From Sordariomycetes sp. S80-01Y (lineage: Eukaryota > Ascomycota > Sordariomycetes), in NCBI GenBank assembly GCA_037042185.1, contig JAXQJY010000027.1:1-64000 (forward strand): a DNA stretch of 64,000 nucleotides, in the 5' to 3' direction. The notes under the pieces are model-generated. The model was not told the DNA's origin and searched no databases. It saw only the letters and a list, made by a program, of their open reading frames with translations. The number at the start of each line of letters is the position of its first letter. Position 1 is the stretch's first letter. The position numbers and the translations under genes were made by a program. Positions 37,377-47,933 of the stretch are shown in pieces.

Positions 37377-38529
37377 ATGAAGAAAGAACCTGATGCAGAA
37401 GCTCAGTCCCATGTGGCCGAGGATACGAGTAAGTTCGGACATCACCATCGAAGTCTAATGGTCTGAGCTATTCTGATGTCCTCAGTTCCCCAAGGGTACC
37501 CTCTCTTCACCACTCTGCTCAGCGCCGACAAGTCCTTCCAAGTGTTCCGTCGATTCACGCGGGTGCGGATGAGGCTGCTGCTGGTCAAACAAGACCAAGT
37601 CTCAATGCTCGAACATAGGCTAGAGGCCCTCGATCGAAATGAACCATGTCCCTTGTTCCTGGGTAGCATCAGGATGGATAAGAACAAAGAAAGAGCCGCG
37701 ATTCTAGACCAGTTGACGACGGCGTTGAGGGAGTACGGTGAATTACCCGAGCTTTCACTCATCTAAACAGCTAGTAACAGGGCAGATACATTGCTAGAGC
37801 AAACGCAGACGGCGATGAGCATGCCAGAGCCGGAAAGACAAGACATCAGAAGTGTCAGGGACTGGGTTCGAGGGACAGGCTTCAATCGTAAGGAGAGAGC
37901 CTACATCGACCATCCTGATCTACTATGCCTGACACCGGCATCTGATCGAGCCGTCAAATTCACGGAGATCTTCGTGGAATATTGCATAACCACCGTTAGC
38001 AATGTTGCTGGAAAAGTGAGTTCAAAACGCCCTTCTCTTCTCAGTTATCGTTATTGGGCAGACCCTGAGCGTCGTATTCAGTGGATTCCATTCCTTCGAT
38101 TCAAGCCGATCCCCATGATATCGTACGGCACTGTGCGGGTGCTCATCTTGGGCCCTTTATTACGTGCGATCAGCCGCATCATCGCCGTGTGCTCGATTAC
38201 GCTGATCATGTTCCTGCCGACACTTGTGCTTCCGAGGCTTACGGGTGTCGCGGAGCGCGCGTCAGCAAGCGCCTTGCTGGCGGTGTCTGTTCTCGTGGCC
38301 ATCGCCTTCTTAACCCGGGCGAAGACCATTGAGCTTGTGTCTTGTGGTGCAAGGTGCGAGCCCCCATCCTTAAAATACCCTGTGAACCATGCGCACCGCA
38401 GAAAATCAATGCTAAGCCGGATGCTTTAGTTACACAGCGGTGGTTGTCGCGCTGACAGCTGCCCTACCAGCTACGGTCGACGACTCGCAGATTGCCCACG
38501 CACCGAACAATGCGACAGTGGAATATTAA
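37377..38529 (+). CDS. DUF6594-type membrane protein
   Basis: Four exons, 37377-37428, 37486-37737, 37786-38353 and 38430-38529, give 323 residues. The front part has the family's GYP opening (PQGYPLFTTLLSADKSFQVF), then a helical region FTRVRMRLLLVKQDQVSMLE with an acidic coiled-coil flavour, then REYDTLLEQTQTAM spanning the second splice. Three C-terminal hydrophobic spans follow: ISRIIAVCSITLIMFLPTLV, ASALLAVSVLVAIAFL and, after the last splice, SYTAVVVALTAALP. Fungal DUF6594 proteins are of unknown function; this build suggests a cytosolic coiled coil anchored to a membrane. All four junctions are phase-consistent. The caspase-like gene lies 1.7 kb further on, convergent. Confidence 0.82.
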
Positions 38530-40211
38530 AGAAGACATCGGCACAGATTTTGCTTTTCGAATTACTTCAAGCCCCCGGGTGACGAGCATGGTAGGGGCAC
38601 AAGTAGCTAAGCTTCGGTGAGACCGCGCCCATTGTCAGGAAGATTACTAAGGGAAGCCCAACAGGGCCTCTAGAAGTATTACACAGATCCGCGAAGACAC
38701 GCACGACGATGATCTGTTATTGGGGCTATTTGGGGCTGTTGGGTCCTATCTGTTCTCTAACTGCACGGCCCGGCTGGTGGACTCAGGTTAGGTAACATCA
38801 CGATCAGTGGGCCTGCTATCTGCATACTTAGCGGCAGATGTTAACATGGGTTGAATTTATGGTCTCGGCTTCGGTATACGCCGGCGACATAGGCGGACAC
38901 TAGTAGTGACCTCAATATACACGTTGTCTCGACTTAGTCGCTCGTCTCAACAGATGAAATTGTACTTGCGAGATTACCCCCCGGCAGCCATCACCGCTGT
39001 GGCCTTAAACCGGCCAGCTCTTCCCAACGTTTGTGCTTGTCCAATTTCACGACACTTCATGGGCGCCTACGGTGCTCGATAAAGGTCATAGGCACTTAGT
39101 CAATGCAGCTTCCAGGCGGGCTCGCCTAGGTCCACGGGTGTCGTAGCCATCGCGGTAGCAGTGATCTCAGCGCCCCCGGCCCTGGCCTAACTGTGGCCGC
39201 TACCAGATTAAATCGACCGCAGGAATTCACATACAAATGATACGGATGAGCGCTGGAGGAGTGATTAATGACAATCAGTCAGGATTTCGGCGCCTGCCGT
39301 CACTGAGATTTAGCACTACGGGTTCCCGCTGTCCTAAGCAATCCCTGTTCCAGCTAGCTCAAAACTACTGTTATCATTCATCGGTCTGTGACAAATGCTA
39401 ATGCACCAGAATAGCACACCCAGTCTTGAAAACGTAAGTATGGCCATCATCAGTACACTATAACATTGGGATCTTGAAGATCAAGATGTCCAACAATGTC
39501 GCTCACATAATCAGGAGCTGATCATGATGCATCACGTGACTCTCTAATGGGCCTTGATAAGCCAATAGGTCGCTAGTGTGGACACTTCCCCTTTACTCCT
39601 CGATCCTACCCTTGTCTATATCCTGAACCCCTCTCTGAGTTTAGTTTGAGCTGGCGCGTATCTATTCAGAGAGGATATCGGGAGGATCCACGAGAAACGA
39701 AGCATCGAAGTGAGCAGCAACTGAGCGTAGGACTCGGGGTAGCTGTCGCAACATACGGCATTGTTGTTCTTGATTTGAGTAAAACTAGACCCAATGAGCG
39801 AAGGTCCAAAAGTGTACGAGTTCGCTCACAACGGAATCGCGTGTCAGGACGCAGCTGCTGGCCCTTGTAGAAGCCTTTATGCGACTGAAGCCTGTGGGTT
39901 GTTTTCGACACTAACATGAGGACATTCGACATTGCGGCTTGGCTGATGTAGGTGCCATATATTGCTGGACACAAGACTGCAGCCCATGTTAGGGAGAATG
40001 ACGCCGGCCGGCAATGCGGTTGTCGGTAGATGGTACATCTTGCGTTGGATATGGAATCGGGGAAACGATCATGAGTGGCTTCCCGGGTAATCGTCAGGGT
40101 GGTCTCGGGTAGAGGGCGGAGCACGATTCTGGAGATGCTCTCGACGGCAGGCACATCAATGAACATGTCTGTGAAAGCGGCAGTTGCTGTGAGACTTTTT
40201 AGAGTCGCCCG
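38530..40211. other. Intergenic stretch between convergent genes
   Basis: The longest frame (minus, 40166-39666) has no motif and was not accepted. Nothing else. Confidence 0.5.
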
Positions 40212-41712
40212 TCAGTAGCGCCCGGCTGCGATCGCAATAGTCACTACTACTAAGACAAAAATCCCACGGACCGACCACAGAACCTCGCGAACCAAAGAGA
40301 TTATGGTGTCTTCAGGGGTCTGGGTGCTCGCAGCTGCGCTGGAGTCATCATCTCTGAGAACCCATGGTCGCGAGATGCACAGAGCAGTCACGACCACGAC
40401 TACGGCAGCAATTTGACTCCATCTTCTGCGTTTGCTCTGAGTTGCCTGGGTTTGGAGAGCAGCGGGAGGCTGAGGGTTTGGGCTTGAGCCCAGCACGGAG
40501 CTGACCTCACGAGCATAGGGAACCGTAACATCTGCTGGATCCGCGAGCTGCTCATCCCCCGAGGATTCAACACTACTTCGAGAAGCTTTCGCCACGGCGT
40601 TGCTGTTTGCAATCAAGCTGAAGGTGTCCTCGCAAGTAAGTGACTGGTCAATAGCAGCTTCTTCGCCTCGATGCGAGCTTCCCAGGACTGCTGGCTTGGT
40701 AGCTGTAGCCAACTCCGTTGACACCACGGTTGGGCCAGCCGAGATGATGGAATTGTGCCCCGATTCGGGTATGAAAGAATCAATGGAAATGTCGAGGACC
40801 TCGGGACGGCCGTATGCCTTGACAGCCCAAGGGGAATTCCGGAGCCATTGGATGAAATCATCTCGGATGCTGGGACCCGTGCAAACACTCCTCCTGAGCT
40901 TCATGGGAAGACTCAGCCATAATGAGGAAGGCTCCGCCTCGACACGCGACAATCGAATAAATTTACTTCGGTCGTTTGTAAACGCTCGCAGGAGGCCAGG
41001 GTCCAAGAATGTTTCCCTGCTGCGGCTCAGTGCTTCCTTAAGCTGCATGGTGGTAACAGAACCTTTGTCGTCAATGGTCTTCTGTAGATGTCGCAGAAAT
41101 ACCGGAGTGAATGCGCCGATGTCTCCGGGAGCCGGATATTTCGCGCGCTTCGTAGCCGCTACCATAACGTCCATCAGACGCCCTCCCTCGCTGGGGATGT
41201 TCTTGTCCCAGCCCCTGAAGCCAGCGTAGCAACAGTCCAAGACGACAAAGACGTCATCTTCTACTTCCTCGTAGAGACACTTTTGGACAGCCTCCCAATC
41301 GGTGGCGAAGCCGTTGGATCTTTCCCTTCCATAATTAGTACGAGACTCATTCATCTTAAACTCTGTAATTCTTGACTCACGACCATGGACCCCACTTCTT
41401 GGTCTTCGGGTTTCGGGCACCATGACCAGAATAGTATACCACCAAAAGTTCATGTTGGCCCTCATGCCTTTTGGAAAGCTCACGGATCAACAGGACCAGA
41501 TGTTTGGTGTTGCCATCCGGTGGGATGCCGAACCTTTGCGTTTCCCAACCCAAGGATCCAAACGCTTCCTTGATTTCTCCGGCTTCTTGTTCGTACTCTT
41601 GATCACCCCCCCAATAGACGATCAACGCATTGACGTATGCGTAGCCTTGATTCCGCGCAACGTTGCCTTCGACGAGCTCGGGCAAAGATCGAGTGAAGTC
41701 CATGACTGACAT
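40212..41712 (-). CDS. Caspase-like peptidase (C14 fold) with C-terminal membrane segments
   Basis: Two exons, 41712-41381 and 41325-40212, give 481 residues; an alternative acceptor makes exon 2 start at 41319 and removes two residues. The caspase-type catalytic pair is intact: His97 in LLVVYYSGHGA and Cys143 in VVLDCCYAG. The domain covers about residues 25-240 and has the extra-loop layout of metacaspase-related fungal proteins rather than true caspases. A Ser/Thr-rich low-complexity linker (about 300-400) follows, then two hydrophobic spans, SQIAAVVVVVTALCI and GIFVLVVVTIAIAAG, at the extreme C-terminus. There is no NB-ARC, NACHT or repeat sensor, unlike many fungal caspase-domain proteins. 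Likely a membrane-tethered protease or signalling module; the substrate is unknown. Confidence 0.85.
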
Positions 41713-44378
41713 TTCCGACCGTATCGAACCAGGGTTAACTCAGTGCGGCTGGATAGATGGACTCTAACGCTATCGTTTTCGATGTGATGCAGCGTTCCGG
41801 TTGTCCGACGCGTGTTGGATGTTGGTAAGGCACCGGCAGGAAGGTTTGTCTGCGAGTTATCTGTACAGGGGGGCGAGTAGATCACCGAAAGCCAGTAGGA
41901 TGGAGCCAGAAGCCCTGCGGGGAACTACAGTGGCACCCTTGTCTCGCTTATCGTAAGGCTAGGTACCTCCGGAAGAACGAAGCAAATTGCACATGCAAGT
42001 TGACTTTGGGATCGAGCAGTGGAATGTAATCTGAAAGGCCGGGACAAGCTTGTGTTGCGACGAAGGAAGAGACGAAGAAGATGGAAGAGGATCTGAGCGG
42101 GTATGGAAGAGAATCGAGGTGCCTCGCACAAGATGGGAGATGGGAGAGAAGCACTACCGCCGGGGAATCTAGGAGAGGGTGTAGGAGGGCGGCTCTGTTT
42201 GTGTGTGATGCTCTCGATACGGAATAGCACCTCTCGCGGTCGCTACTGAGCCCATAGCGGACGCGGGGATGCGAAGTAGCGGCTCTGAGCCTTTGAGAAT
42301 GACCCTGTCCCTTAGTGTAACTGAAGACCGTGAGGGGTCGATGCAGTGTTGGGTTTTGCGATGTCTAACGATATCGGGTAACGAGCCCCATCCTGAAGTG
42401 TCCTAAAGCAGAGCCAGCCAGGCAGGGGTCGAGAAGCACCCCAGAGCGTGTCTCTCCATCGCAGCGGGCTCTTCCCGGCTGCCGGTCCAGAAACCAGGGG
42501 CGGGTCTGTGGATCAGCTAGTGTCCATATGTGCTCCCCGCGGTCGCCGGATCGGGAAAAAGGGCAAAGGGGTGCTACTAACACCGACAGACTAACGTTTC
42601 AGTGCCGTACCCCATCTGGGGAGAATGAGAGGTCCGTGTCGATCACATTGTACGCCACGCATTAGGCCCCTCTGTCACAGGAGAAACAGCTCCCAGAAGG
42701 GCGGAACAGTAATGGGCAACCCAATCGTGACTTCAGGGATGTAGATTACGCCTACGTTCAGAAGGCTACGGCTACTAGTGCTGCGAAGCTGGCAAGAAGT
42801 GAACCACTCCACCTGGCGCGCGTGATGAGAACTATCCTGAGCCGACGTTCATGACATATCGGGCATCTCAACATCAATCAGACAGCCCGAGATGCCTTAG
42901 AGTGACGAGATCAGACAGGCGTTAGCTCCCCGTGGACGGGCATCTCCGATATGTGTGGAGGACGGAGCCATCTTTGATTGATCATGACCGGCGGCTAAGC
43001 CCCCACTTCTTCGAAAGCTAGAGGCCACTAAATATCGGCGGAAGGAAAATCCGTGTCTCCGAGCATTCCCGCCATCCATAATGTCACAAGCGCGAGCCGG
43101 CGCCCAATCGTGGGCACATTCCACGACCAGTAAGTCAAGGAGTACGAGAGAAGGTGGACTCCAATATGTGGCGCCATACTGGCTAACCGGAGTCAGTGCG
43201 TCAGATTCTCTTCGTAGGTGTTATGCCTTGAACCATGAATGCAAACGTGCAAGCCCATGCTTGGGCCTGCCTTCACGACCATTCGAGTCAGCAAACACCA
43301 TTCTAGAACCTAGAAATTTGCATTGAACCAGCAGCCAGACCGTCCCAGAGCCTGGAGACCCTACTTCAGAAAGGTGGGCAGACTTGACCCGGCCAGTGCT
43401 TAGCCAGGCGAGGGTGACCGAAGTGGCCAGGCATACACCACAAGAGGCTTTTGTTCGTATTGTTCAGAGACTCGGTAAAGTTATAATGTCGACCCGGGAA
43501 AGGCCGGAGTCACTGCACAGAACTCAATGTTGGGCTCCAAGGAATCGGACTTGACACTCCCGCTGCGTACGCGCCACTCCTCACTTCTCACAGCATATCG
43601 CATTGTGACCTTTTGACCAGCCACACAAAAATCTCTTTCTGCAAGGTTCGTTGGAATCCCTACCGTCCCGGCTTCTCGTCGCTCTTTGAAAGCCCTGCGT
43701 ACGTACTAGTCCTCGACCCATATTTCGAGACTAGGGGTTACCATTTCATCGCACACGGCACTAGGCTTACTCAATTTTTGTATTTTACACCGTCTTTGCC
43801 CGAGAACATCAAAGATTTTGGAACCCAGATAGGAGTCAAAGGGCCTCGAGTTAACAAATGATCGCACTCTATGGAGAAGCCGAGTGATGACAGGACTATC
43901 CCCGAGGGATATCAAATCTATCCGGCCAATGCTCTGTCATATGTCATCAAAAATCACTCAAAGTTTTCTGGAATCCCGAAATGCTTATCGGTACCGCAAT
44001 CCCCCTCAAAGCGGCTTACCACAGTTGAAGCAAGCCGACCTAAAGCCCAAGCCCTAAAGTGTCAACGTCCCTTTACTATCGTCATATCTGCCATGAGCAA
44101 CCCAGTCATTCAATTGGCCGCATTTGGTTGGTAATGTTGTGCCCTGAGAATCATTTAGAATGTGTTTGTTCCAGTTGCTCAAAACTTTATGCAAAGTCAG
44201 CTACATGTGTCGAAACTTTAATGATAATACATGCGCCTCCAAGTCTCGCCCAAAGATCAAATATGGCGTGAGATGCCAAGGAGTGCCGTGAGTATCAGAG
44301 CGGTCCAACATCTCCATCAAACAGGTCAGACGTGGACCGGTCTTTCAAGGCAGAGAACGCGCGAGACGCAAAGTGCTC
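41713..44378. other. 2.7-kb stretch without firm genes
   Basis: No recognisable family on either strand. One well-formed intron-like signal lies at 43130-43196 after a short ATG-led exon (43081), but the protein would be tiny, so it is not called. The frame at 43613-43861 has no known motif. Confidence 0.45.
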
Positions 44379-44932
44379 TCAGTAGATACCTCCACCTGCA
44401 TATGCGTTCTCGTCATACTGGAACTCCGTGCTTCCGTCGGGTCCTGCGCAAAGCTAACAAGTTGAGATTTCGTTAGCGCTCAATGATCTTGATATCAGTG
44501 TAGACAGTGTGCGTTGGTGAGCTTACCCCATCACTCTCCGGTCCTGCGCCCTTACAATTGAGTCCGTCGCAACATTTCTAAATTCATATGTCAGCACATT
44601 ACCAGTGATGATGATGATTCGGTTGCAAGGACGTACATATCCAGAGCGGCTTCCACATAATTGCTGGAATTCATCAGTAAGTATGAACTCGTATGCAGCG
44701 AAATGTCGAAACTTACGCCTTGAACGCTGCAAATGGCTGCACCGCTGGAACCGCCATTGCAACCACCCACATCGCAAGACTCCGCATAGTCGCAGCAGAA
44801 TCCATAGCGACAGTAGTACTGGGGGTCCGCGCAACTGGCTCTCTGCTGTAGTTCACTGTTCCGTCTTTCTGCCAGGGTGGTGGCTGACCCTACACTGAGG
44901 AGGGCTGGGAGGAGCGCGACACTGAACTTCAT
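44379..44932 (-). CDS. Small secreted cysteine-rich protein with knottin-like spacing
   Basis: Four exons, 44932-44717, 44663-44637 (27 nt), 44577-44527 and 44453-44379, give 122 residues; every intron is phase 0. Residues 1-18 form a signal peptide (MKFSVALLPALLSVGSAT). The mature part has twelve cysteines, none after residue 99. The last six are spaced C-x6-C-x7-CC-x4-C-x10-C, which fits the inhibitor-cystine-knot pattern; an N-terminal set (C-x6-C-x3-CC-x5-C-x4-C) precedes it. Introns have GTAAGT, GTACGT and GTAAGC donors, and the last carries CGCTAAC before TTGTTAG. The tail is Gly/Tyr-rich. Small, secreted and disulfide-rich proteins like this are often effectors or antimicrobial/structural proteins; the role here is unknown. 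Confidence 0.72.
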
Positions 44933-46226
44933 GATGGCGGTTCTCGCGAGTGGCTGGAATACTTTTAATAAGGTTCTCGGAGTCGCGGGTGGGATGCAAT
45001 TGGCAGAGGAGAGGTTTAGGGGCCTAAAAGTAAGGTACCCAAGCTGTTTAAGTACCTGCGTACGCTTGACTTGGTTCTGCTCGCCCTTTCCAAGGAATCC
45101 GGAGCATTCTAGATTTTCGAATGTCAGATTGCCACAAACAATAAAATTGGCCAAAGGGGAGACGCTTACATATCCCTTCTCGGCCAAATGAGCCGTTGCT
45201 CGTCTCATCTGAGTCATGTCTGGGACGATTACGGAGCCTGACGTCGGACATCTCAGGCGGAGAAATAGCAACAAGTTAAATTTCAGCCGATCGAGAGAAC
45301 ATACGCACCGTTCAAGACCCCTCGCGTCACGGACCCTGGATGGCGATACTGCTGCGCTATTGTACGGTATCCTGCAGTGTCTACCCGAAGCCATCATCTT
45401 CAACCGCCCCGCGGCAAAGCCATAATAACGATGTTAGAGCACAACATGCGGCCTGCGCGTGAATCACTTCCATGGCTTACCTGAGACCAGCCATATCGTT
45501 TCAGGAAGCCATTGACTTTTGTCCAACTCCACAACTCAGCTTTGAAGCAACATACTGAGGCTCAGTAACCTAACAGTGCATAACTTCAGCTCTCGACTGT
45601 AACGGCAACACAATTTTGCGCTCTCAGGAATGAACCTGTTGAAGGGAGCGAAAGTGCATAAGTAGATGAGAGGTCGCTGCTACTTTGAAGAGGAGATGAG
45701 ACAGATGTCGCTGGGGCCGAGCCGGTGACTATATTGGTCTCTGGAAAACTGAGAAGGTTACCCTGCGAGGCTGAGCTCACGTCGTCTTATGTGTGTGACG
45801 CCTTCGGCGCCCACTCTCCGCAGGTAGCGACGGCCCCGCGAGGTCCCTTACAGATATTGCCATTTTACCCCCGATCTTCGAGACATCTATGCGCCTCGAC
45901 AGTAGATTATTCAAAGGGAAAAGAGTGGTCTCCACCCTGGACCACAGTGTTCTTTAGTCTCTAGCCATCTCTCGTGAGTGGTGTGGCTGTGTGTCTGCTC
46001 TGGAATGCTGCGGTTAAAAGCAATTGGCTGTACTTTCGTCATTCGCTGACCAAGACCCACTCCGCCCTCGAGGCTGCGCCACTTTCAGCTGAGAACGGCA
46101 CGAGCGTGAAGTGTATCTGGGGTTTGATTGCTGCTTCTTCAAGTTCAAATACAGCATCTGTTAATGTAAATTACACTAAGACAATTAATCCCTACTGCAC
46201 TCTTATCCCGAGATCTTGCAGTCGCC
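44933..46226. other. Divergent intergenic region
   Basis: It contains the promoters of the cysteine-rich protein gene (-) and the PPxY gene (+). TACTTTTAATAAGG near 44959 may be a core element for the former. The long minus-strand frame reaching 45403 is an accidental extension of exon 1. Confidence 0.45.
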
Positions 46227-47062
46227 ATGTCCTCAGATGAACCCCCAAGCTACGAAGAAGCTACAAACCACCAGCCAGCACAGGACCAGGCGGCGGGTTA
46301 TTATGTGAGGCCACAAACATTCATTCTAGAGGGATGCACAATCCGCAACTTATCCGAAAGTCACAAGAGAAATGCCTATGAGCTTAGCGCTGCCCCGCGC
46401 CACGCCATCGCACATTCATACGACGTCTACAAGCTTGAGTGCCGTACGACCAATTGCGACACCGAAGGCGCCGTGACTCGCAGAGACCACATCTACAGCT
46501 TCAAGGAAAAACCAGCCTTCTCGCTACGCGATCCTCGACAGCACGTTCTTATTCATGGGCAGAGCAGCAGGAAACAGCGGACTTACAAGGAGGTCGTTTT
46601 GGAAGGCGGCTTTACGGGGTGGAGTGGCTGCAAATCCGAGGACCATTTCTCGGCCGCGATGCCCTTCGCCCAGCGGTTCAGCAACGGCGTGAGAAACATC
46701 GTATGGAAAGACAGTACTGGGAAAATAGTTGCATCTGAGACGCTGTCTTCGGGGCATGAGGACGACGAAGGGGACAGCCCGGAGGAACAGTCGCAGCTGA
46801 ACATCGATACGTTACTGGATCCTAGGGACCTTGACCTTCTGATTACATGCTGGACGGCAAGGCTGTGGAAGGAGTCAAAAGCCAAGTCTTATGAGGAGTT
46901 ACCATCGTCAAATAGTAAGTTTTGCCACAAATCAGGTAAGCCTGTCGTTGCTAATAGTGTAATGTACCTGCAGCGAAAAACTTCACAAGCTTGAAACACA
47001 GGATGAAAAACACCGCCAAACTTGGTGGCAGCACCATGGCAGCTTCTGGAACGTACTTCTAG
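46227..47062 (+). CDS. PPxY-motif cytosolic protein, possibly LURP1/tubby-like fold
   Basis: Two exons, 46227-46914 and 46974-47062, give 258 residues. The N-terminus has PPSYEEAT (residues 6-13), a PPxY motif of the kind bound by WW domains of Rsp5-type ubiquitin ligases. The body is beta-strand-like (TFILEGCTIRNLS, then HSYDVYKLECRTT, HIYSFKEKPAFSL, RNIVWKDSTGKIVASET), which recalls LURP-one/tubby-like scramblase-fold proteins; that fold is a guess. There is no signal peptide or membrane span. The 59-nt intron has GTAAGT, GCTAAT and CTGCAG, and the short last exon adds a basic tail. Perhaps an adaptor for ubiquitylation at membranes. Confidence 0.78.
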
Positions 47063-47933
47063 GACTTTCTCGTTCGGTTTAGACATCTTGTACCAGGACA
47101 TGCCCCCTTTCAAAGCGGTTGGGACATTATTACGGTTGTGCCTTCAAGCACAGACCTGAGGGCAGGGTGGCTCACTTACAGTAAAATACCTCGTTGCCTT
47201 CCACATGATTTTGAATTCATCAATCAATTCAACCAATCCTTAAACAACACAAAGTGCTACAGATCTCTAGACTTCTATTTTAGTTCATATTGGAATATGT
47301 AATACTCAGTACGCTGCCACCCGAGATTTGAGTTCTCGCGTTGTGGTGTCTGACTACAGTGATATCATCTGGCAACTATACGAATTCACACCCCCTGCAT
47401 TTAATTCTATTGTAAAAACTAATTGGCCACAGCCCGCCTTTAGACCCCTATCTTATATTAAGGATAAACCATTGAACGGCATCACGGCTGTAATTATGCC
47501 TTCCCGCATGATGGCAGCTACAGGGTAGCCTGTTTATTTGGAACGATGGCGCGGTTCGACCTCGCAGAGTTCTGGGCTAAGCCAGTCAAAATGGTCACCA
47601 GTTGCGTCCTAGCTACCTTTCTGCCGCTTCAATGTCAGCTACCTCCTATTAATTTTGCCCTTTCACTCCCTTCACCCAGGCCCCGTTATCGACACGCCGG
47701 ACCCTCTACCACGAAATCCTCGAGCGGCGACTCCCAACCTCTATTTCCCACGACAGCTGCTCACCAAGACCTCAGAACTGGAAGCAATCACGAGTTTGCC
47801 TGTCTTCATAGGCTAGGACTTGCCTTTTCCCCTCAAGTCCCAACATACCACATCCTCAAAGGTCTACAAATAAGCAAGCATGTTGTTGCGAGCACCTGGC
47901 GCCAACTCCCAGACCCGGTCCTGCACATCAATA
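47063..47933. other. Intergenic stretch between convergent genes
   Basis: Only chance-like frames; no motif or splice chain. Confidence 0.5.

Noticed and set aside
39666-40166. 166-codon minus-strand frame
   Set aside because: The first 40 codons look coding-like, but the rest is Arg/Ser/Cys-biased, and no splice partner or family was found.
44933-45403. Upstream extension of the cysteine-rich protein frame to 270 codons
   Set aside because: The signal peptide begins at 44932; the extension has no motif and would bury the signal sequence.
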